From Thermoleophilia bacterium (GTDB lineage: Bacteria; Actinomycetota; Thermoleophilia; Gaiellales; JAICJC01), in contig JAICJM010000214.1 of NCBI GenBank assembly GCA_025928435.1, forward strand, positions 1-6,355: 6,355 bases of DNA, given 5' to 3'. A model generated the notes under the pieces. The model was not told the DNA's origin and searched no databases. It was given only the letters and a program-made list of their open reading frames with translations. Position 1 is the stretch's first letter; every line of letters begins with the position of its first letter. Both the position numbers and the translations under genes were made by a program. Of this stretch, positions 4,362 to 6,355 are shown one piece after another.

Positions 4362-6137
4362 GTGTTCACCAAGGTGCTCGTGGCCAACAGGGGCGAGATC
4401 GCGATCCGCGTATGCCGGACGCTGCGCGAGATGGAGATCGCCTCCGTCGCCGTCTACTCCGAGGCCGACCGCGAGGCGCCCTTCCTGGCCTACGCCGATG
4501 AGGCCTACCTGATCGGCCCCGGCCCGTCGACCGAGAGCTACCTGCGCGGCGACGTGATCGTCGACGTCGCGAAGCGGTGCGGCGCCGAGGCGGTGCACCC
4601 CGGCTTCGGCTTCCTGGCCGAGAACCCCGGCTTCGCCCGCGGTTGCGCGTCCGCCGGGCTCGTCTTCATCGGCCCGCCGCCGGAGGCGATGGAGGTGATG
4701 GCGTCGAAGACGGCCGCCCGCGAGGCGATGGCCGCGGCCGGCGTGCCCATCGTCCCCGGCGGCACCGACCCGGTGGCGTCGGTGGAGGACGCACGGGCGA
4801 TCGCCGAGGACATCGGCTACCCGGTGGCCATCAAGGCGGCGGCAGGCGGCGGCGGCAAGGGGATCCGCGTCGTGCGCGACCCGGCCGACCTCGAGTCCGC
4901 CTACGCGTCGTCGCGCCGCGAGGGGAAGGCCTACTTCGGCGACGACACCGTCTACCTCGAGCGCTACCTCGACGATCCCCGTCACATCGAGGTGCAGGTG
5001 CTCGCCGACAACCACGGCCACGTCATCCACCTGGGCGAGCGCGACTGCAGCATCCAGCGCCGGCACCAGAAGATCGTGGAGGAGACGCCCTCCCCGGCCG
5101 TCTCGCCGGAGCTGCGGGCGCAGATCGGCGCGATCGCCGTCGACGCGGCCAGGGCGGTCGACTACACCGGGGCCGGCACGGTCGAGGGCCTGCTGGCCGC
5201 CGACGGGTCGTGGTACTTCCTCGAGATGAACACCCGGCTCCAGGTCGAGCACACGGTCACCGAGATGGTCACCGGGCTCGACCTCGTCCGCGAGCAGGTC
5301 TGGATCGCGTCGGGCCGGCCGCTGGGCTGGACGCAGGAGGAGGTGCGCTCCTACGGGCACTCGATCCAGTGCCGCATCAACGCCGAGGACGCGACCGCCG
5401 GGTTCGTCCCGGCGCCGGGCCGGGTGACCCGCTACCGGGAGCCGTCCGGCCCCGGCATCCGCGTCGATTCCGGCGTGGTCGAGGGCACGGTCATCTCGGA
5501 TCTCTACGACCCGATGGTGGCCAAGCTGATCGTGTGGGACGAGGACCGCGACCTGGCCCGGCGGCGGATGCTGCGGGCGCTGGGCGAGTTCGAGGTGGGC
5601 GGCGTGAAGACGCTGATCCCGCTCCACGAGGCGATCATGCGCCACCCCGAGTTCGCCGCCGGCGGGACGCTGCGCGACTTCGTCGAGGGCGGCGGCTTCG
5701 CGGCGGAGCAGGCGGAGCAGGGGCCAGGCCTCGGGGATTCGGGGCCTGGCCCCGCGTGTTCACCGGACGGCGCGGTCGCCGAGAACGAGGTACGGCGACA
5801 CGTGGCCGAGGTCGACGGCAGGCGCTTCGAGGTCGCCGTGCAGGTGCCCGAGCACCCGGGGCGGACGCGGCTGCGGGCCCGCCGGGCCGCGCTGGCCGAG
5901 CGTGAGGCTGCGGCCCACGGCGAGGTCGACATCGTCCGCAGCCCGATGCAGGGGATGGTGCTACGGGTCGGCGTCGCGGCCGGCGACGAGGTCGCCGCCG
6001 GACAGGTGCTGGTCGTCGTCGAGGCGATGAAGATGGAGAACGAGATCGTCGCCGACCATTCCGGCGAGGTCGAGGCGGTCGAGGTGGGCGAGGGCGACCA
6101 GGTCGCGAGCGGACAGGCGCTCGTGCGCCTTGTCTAG
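4362..6137 (+). CDS. pccA: Acyl/propionyl-CoA carboxylase alpha subunit (biotin carboxylase plus biotin carrier domain)
   Basis: Uses ATP and bicarbonate to carboxylate its own biotin, then hands the carboxyl group to the beta subunit. The product has 591 residues, close to actinobacterial AccA proteins of about 590. The biotin carboxylase domain (1 to about 445) opens with FTKVLVANRGEIAIRV and has the ATP lid GGGGKG (Lys166), Lys158, His208 in HIEVQVL, EMNTRLQVEH with Glu288, Asn290 and Arg292, and CRINAED with Arg338. Several of these match E. coli AccC numbering exactly or within one residue. A variable linker and the alpha/beta contact region follow. The carrier domain (about 521-591) has EAMKMENE with the biotinylated Lys557, 34 residues from the C-terminus as expected. 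GTG 4362 is chosen because the family begins right there and the -10 is 7 nt upstream. The linker carries a palindromic, repeat-coded insert (residues about 447-464). All key residues are present, so the enzyme looks intact. Confidence 0.96.
   Translation: MFTKVLVANRGEIAIRVCRTLREMEIASVAVYSEADREAPFLAYADEAYLIGPGPSTESYLRGDVIVDVAKRCGAEAVHPGFGFLAENPGFARGCASAGLVFIGPPPEAMEVMASKTAAREAMAAAGVPIVPGGTDPVASVEDARAIAEDIGYPVAIKAAAGGGGKGIRVVRDPADLESAYASSRREGKAYFGDDTVYLERYLDDPRHIEVQVLADNHGHVIHLGERDCSIQRRHQKIVEETPSPAVSPELRAQIGAIAVDAARAVDYTGAGTVEGLLAADGSWYFLEMNTRLQVEHTVTEMVTGLDLVREQVWIASGRPLGWTQEEVRSYGHSIQCRINAEDATAGFVPAPGRVTRYREPSGPGIRVDSGVVEGTVISDLYDPMVAKLIVWDEDRDLARRRMLRALGEFEVGGVKTLIPLHEAIMRHPEFAAGGTLRDFVEGGGFAAEQAEQGPGLGDSGPGPACSPDGAVAENEVRRHVAEVDGRRFEVAVQVPEHPGRTRLRARRAALAEREAAAHGEVDIVRSPMQGMVLRVGVAAGDEVAAGQVLVVVEAMKMENEIVADHSGEVEAVEVGEGDQVASGQALVRLV
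5702..5753. repeat. Tandem 9-mer and REP-like palindrome inside the alpha subunit gene
   Basis: GGCGGAGCA occurs twice in tandem (5702-5710, 5711-5719). Directly after it comes an 11-bp perfect inverted repeat, GGGGCCAGGCC (5720-5730) and GGCCTGGCCCC (5743-5753), with a 12-nt loop. The right arm contains its own smaller palindrome, GGGGCCTGGCCCC (5741-5753). The segment codes for AEQ-AEQ followed by a Gly/Pro-rich stretch in the linker between the catalytic and biotin carrier domains, where family members vary freely. It keeps the frame. It may be a short mobile or REP-like repeat that inserted there. Confidence 0.55.
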
Positions 6138-6355
6138 TCAGCTGCGGGCTCGCCGGCCCCGGTCCAGTCGACCACGCTGAGGCCGTGGTCGGCGCCCGCC
6201 TCCTCGAACACCGCCTCGGACTTGTGGTCGCCGCCGGCGGCGCGGAAGAAGTCCTCGATGCCGCTCGGGGTCAACGCTGCGAGGATGCGGGCGCTGCCTC
6301 CGCCCGCGTTCGCGAACCGGTGCGGCGTGCCGCGGGGGACGAAGGCGAAGTCGCC
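6134..6355 (-). CDS. Cupin-domain protein, C-terminal part, 5' end outside window
   Basis: The minus strand is open from the window edge to a TAG (6136-6134), giving 73 residues. It begins exactly at cupin motif 2, G(x5)PxG(x2)H(x3)N, read as GDFAFVPRGTPHRFAN, with the metal-type His at about 6320-6322 and Asn at about 6308-6310. ARILAALTPSGIEDFF follows, a tail common in single-domain cupins of actinobacteria. These are small beta-barrel proteins, often metal-binding. Substrate and role cannot be told without motif 1, which lies outside the window. The stop codon lies inside the same CTAG (6134-6137) that holds the alpha subunit stop on the other strand, so the converging genes overlap by 4 bp and leave no room for a terminator. 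Confidence 0.85.
   Translation of the reverse strand, partial: GDFAFVPRGTPHRFANAGGGSARILAALTPSGIEDFFRAAGGDHKSEAVFEEAGADHGLSVVDWTGAGEPAAD

Noticed and set aside
4200..5645. Long minus-strand open frame (481 codons) opposite the alpha subunit gene
   Set aside because: It is antisense shadow of the biotin carboxylase domain, and the sense strand has all catalytic motifs.
1..6355. CRISPR array, tRNA, rRNA, insertion sequence, or defence or secondary-metabolite cluster
   Set aside because: There is no regularly spaced repeat, no tRNA-like fold, no transposase frame, and no cluster of such genes; the coding content is ordinary metabolism.

Overview
This window reads as chromosome of a very GC-rich actinobacterium. 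Third codon positions are almost all G or C, the carboxylase subunits are of actinobacterial type, and two genes have a -10 hexamer exactly 7 nt before the start codon with no ribosome binding site, as in leaderless actinobacterial transcripts. A Thermoleophilia/Gaiellales-like member is my guess from overall look; it is not proven by any marker here.

Layout. (1) 2-646 (+): C-terminal part of a B12-dependent acyl-CoA (methylmalonyl-CoA type) mutase large subunit. (2) 649-683: hairpins between converging genes, one of them a REP-like palindrome. (3) 692-2251 (-): membrane polyprenyl-phosphate sugar-phosphate transferase of the WbaP/WcaJ type, with a good TTGACG-N17-TACGTT promoter. (4) 2252-2420: divergent control region with a 14-bp dyad, an 11-bp inverted repeat pair, a stem-loop and a tandem 8-mer. 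(5) 2421-3980 (+): propionyl/acyl-CoA carboxylase beta subunit. (6) 3977-4221 (+): decayed VOC/glyoxalase-family gene carrying a 2-nt frame break next to its GTGA start and an internal deletion. (7) about 4202-4351 (+): small Ala/Glu-rich frame resembling a carboxylase epsilon subunit, with no usable start codon. (8) 4362-6137 (+): biotin carboxylase plus biotin carrier alpha subunit, with its own leaderless-type promoter and a palindromic insert in its interdomain linker. (9) 6134-6355 (-): C-terminal end of a cupin protein, whose stop codon lies in the same CTAG as that of the alpha subunit.

How the genes work together. Alpha and beta carboxylase subunits form a biotin enzyme that converts propionyl-CoA (and possibly acetyl-CoA) to methylmalonyl-CoA. 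After epimerisation, the mutase would convert this to succinyl-CoA. The window therefore holds two of the three steps of the methylmalonyl-CoA route, interrupted by an unrelated surface-polysaccharide gene. The epimerase is not visible, and the VOC remnant does not look like it.

I see no whole new defence or mobile system. The most interesting points are a REP-like palindrome present both between genes and inside a coding region with a compensatory base-pair change, a reconstructable pseudogene between two carboxylase subunits, the startless epsilon-like frame, and the structured divergent promoter region.
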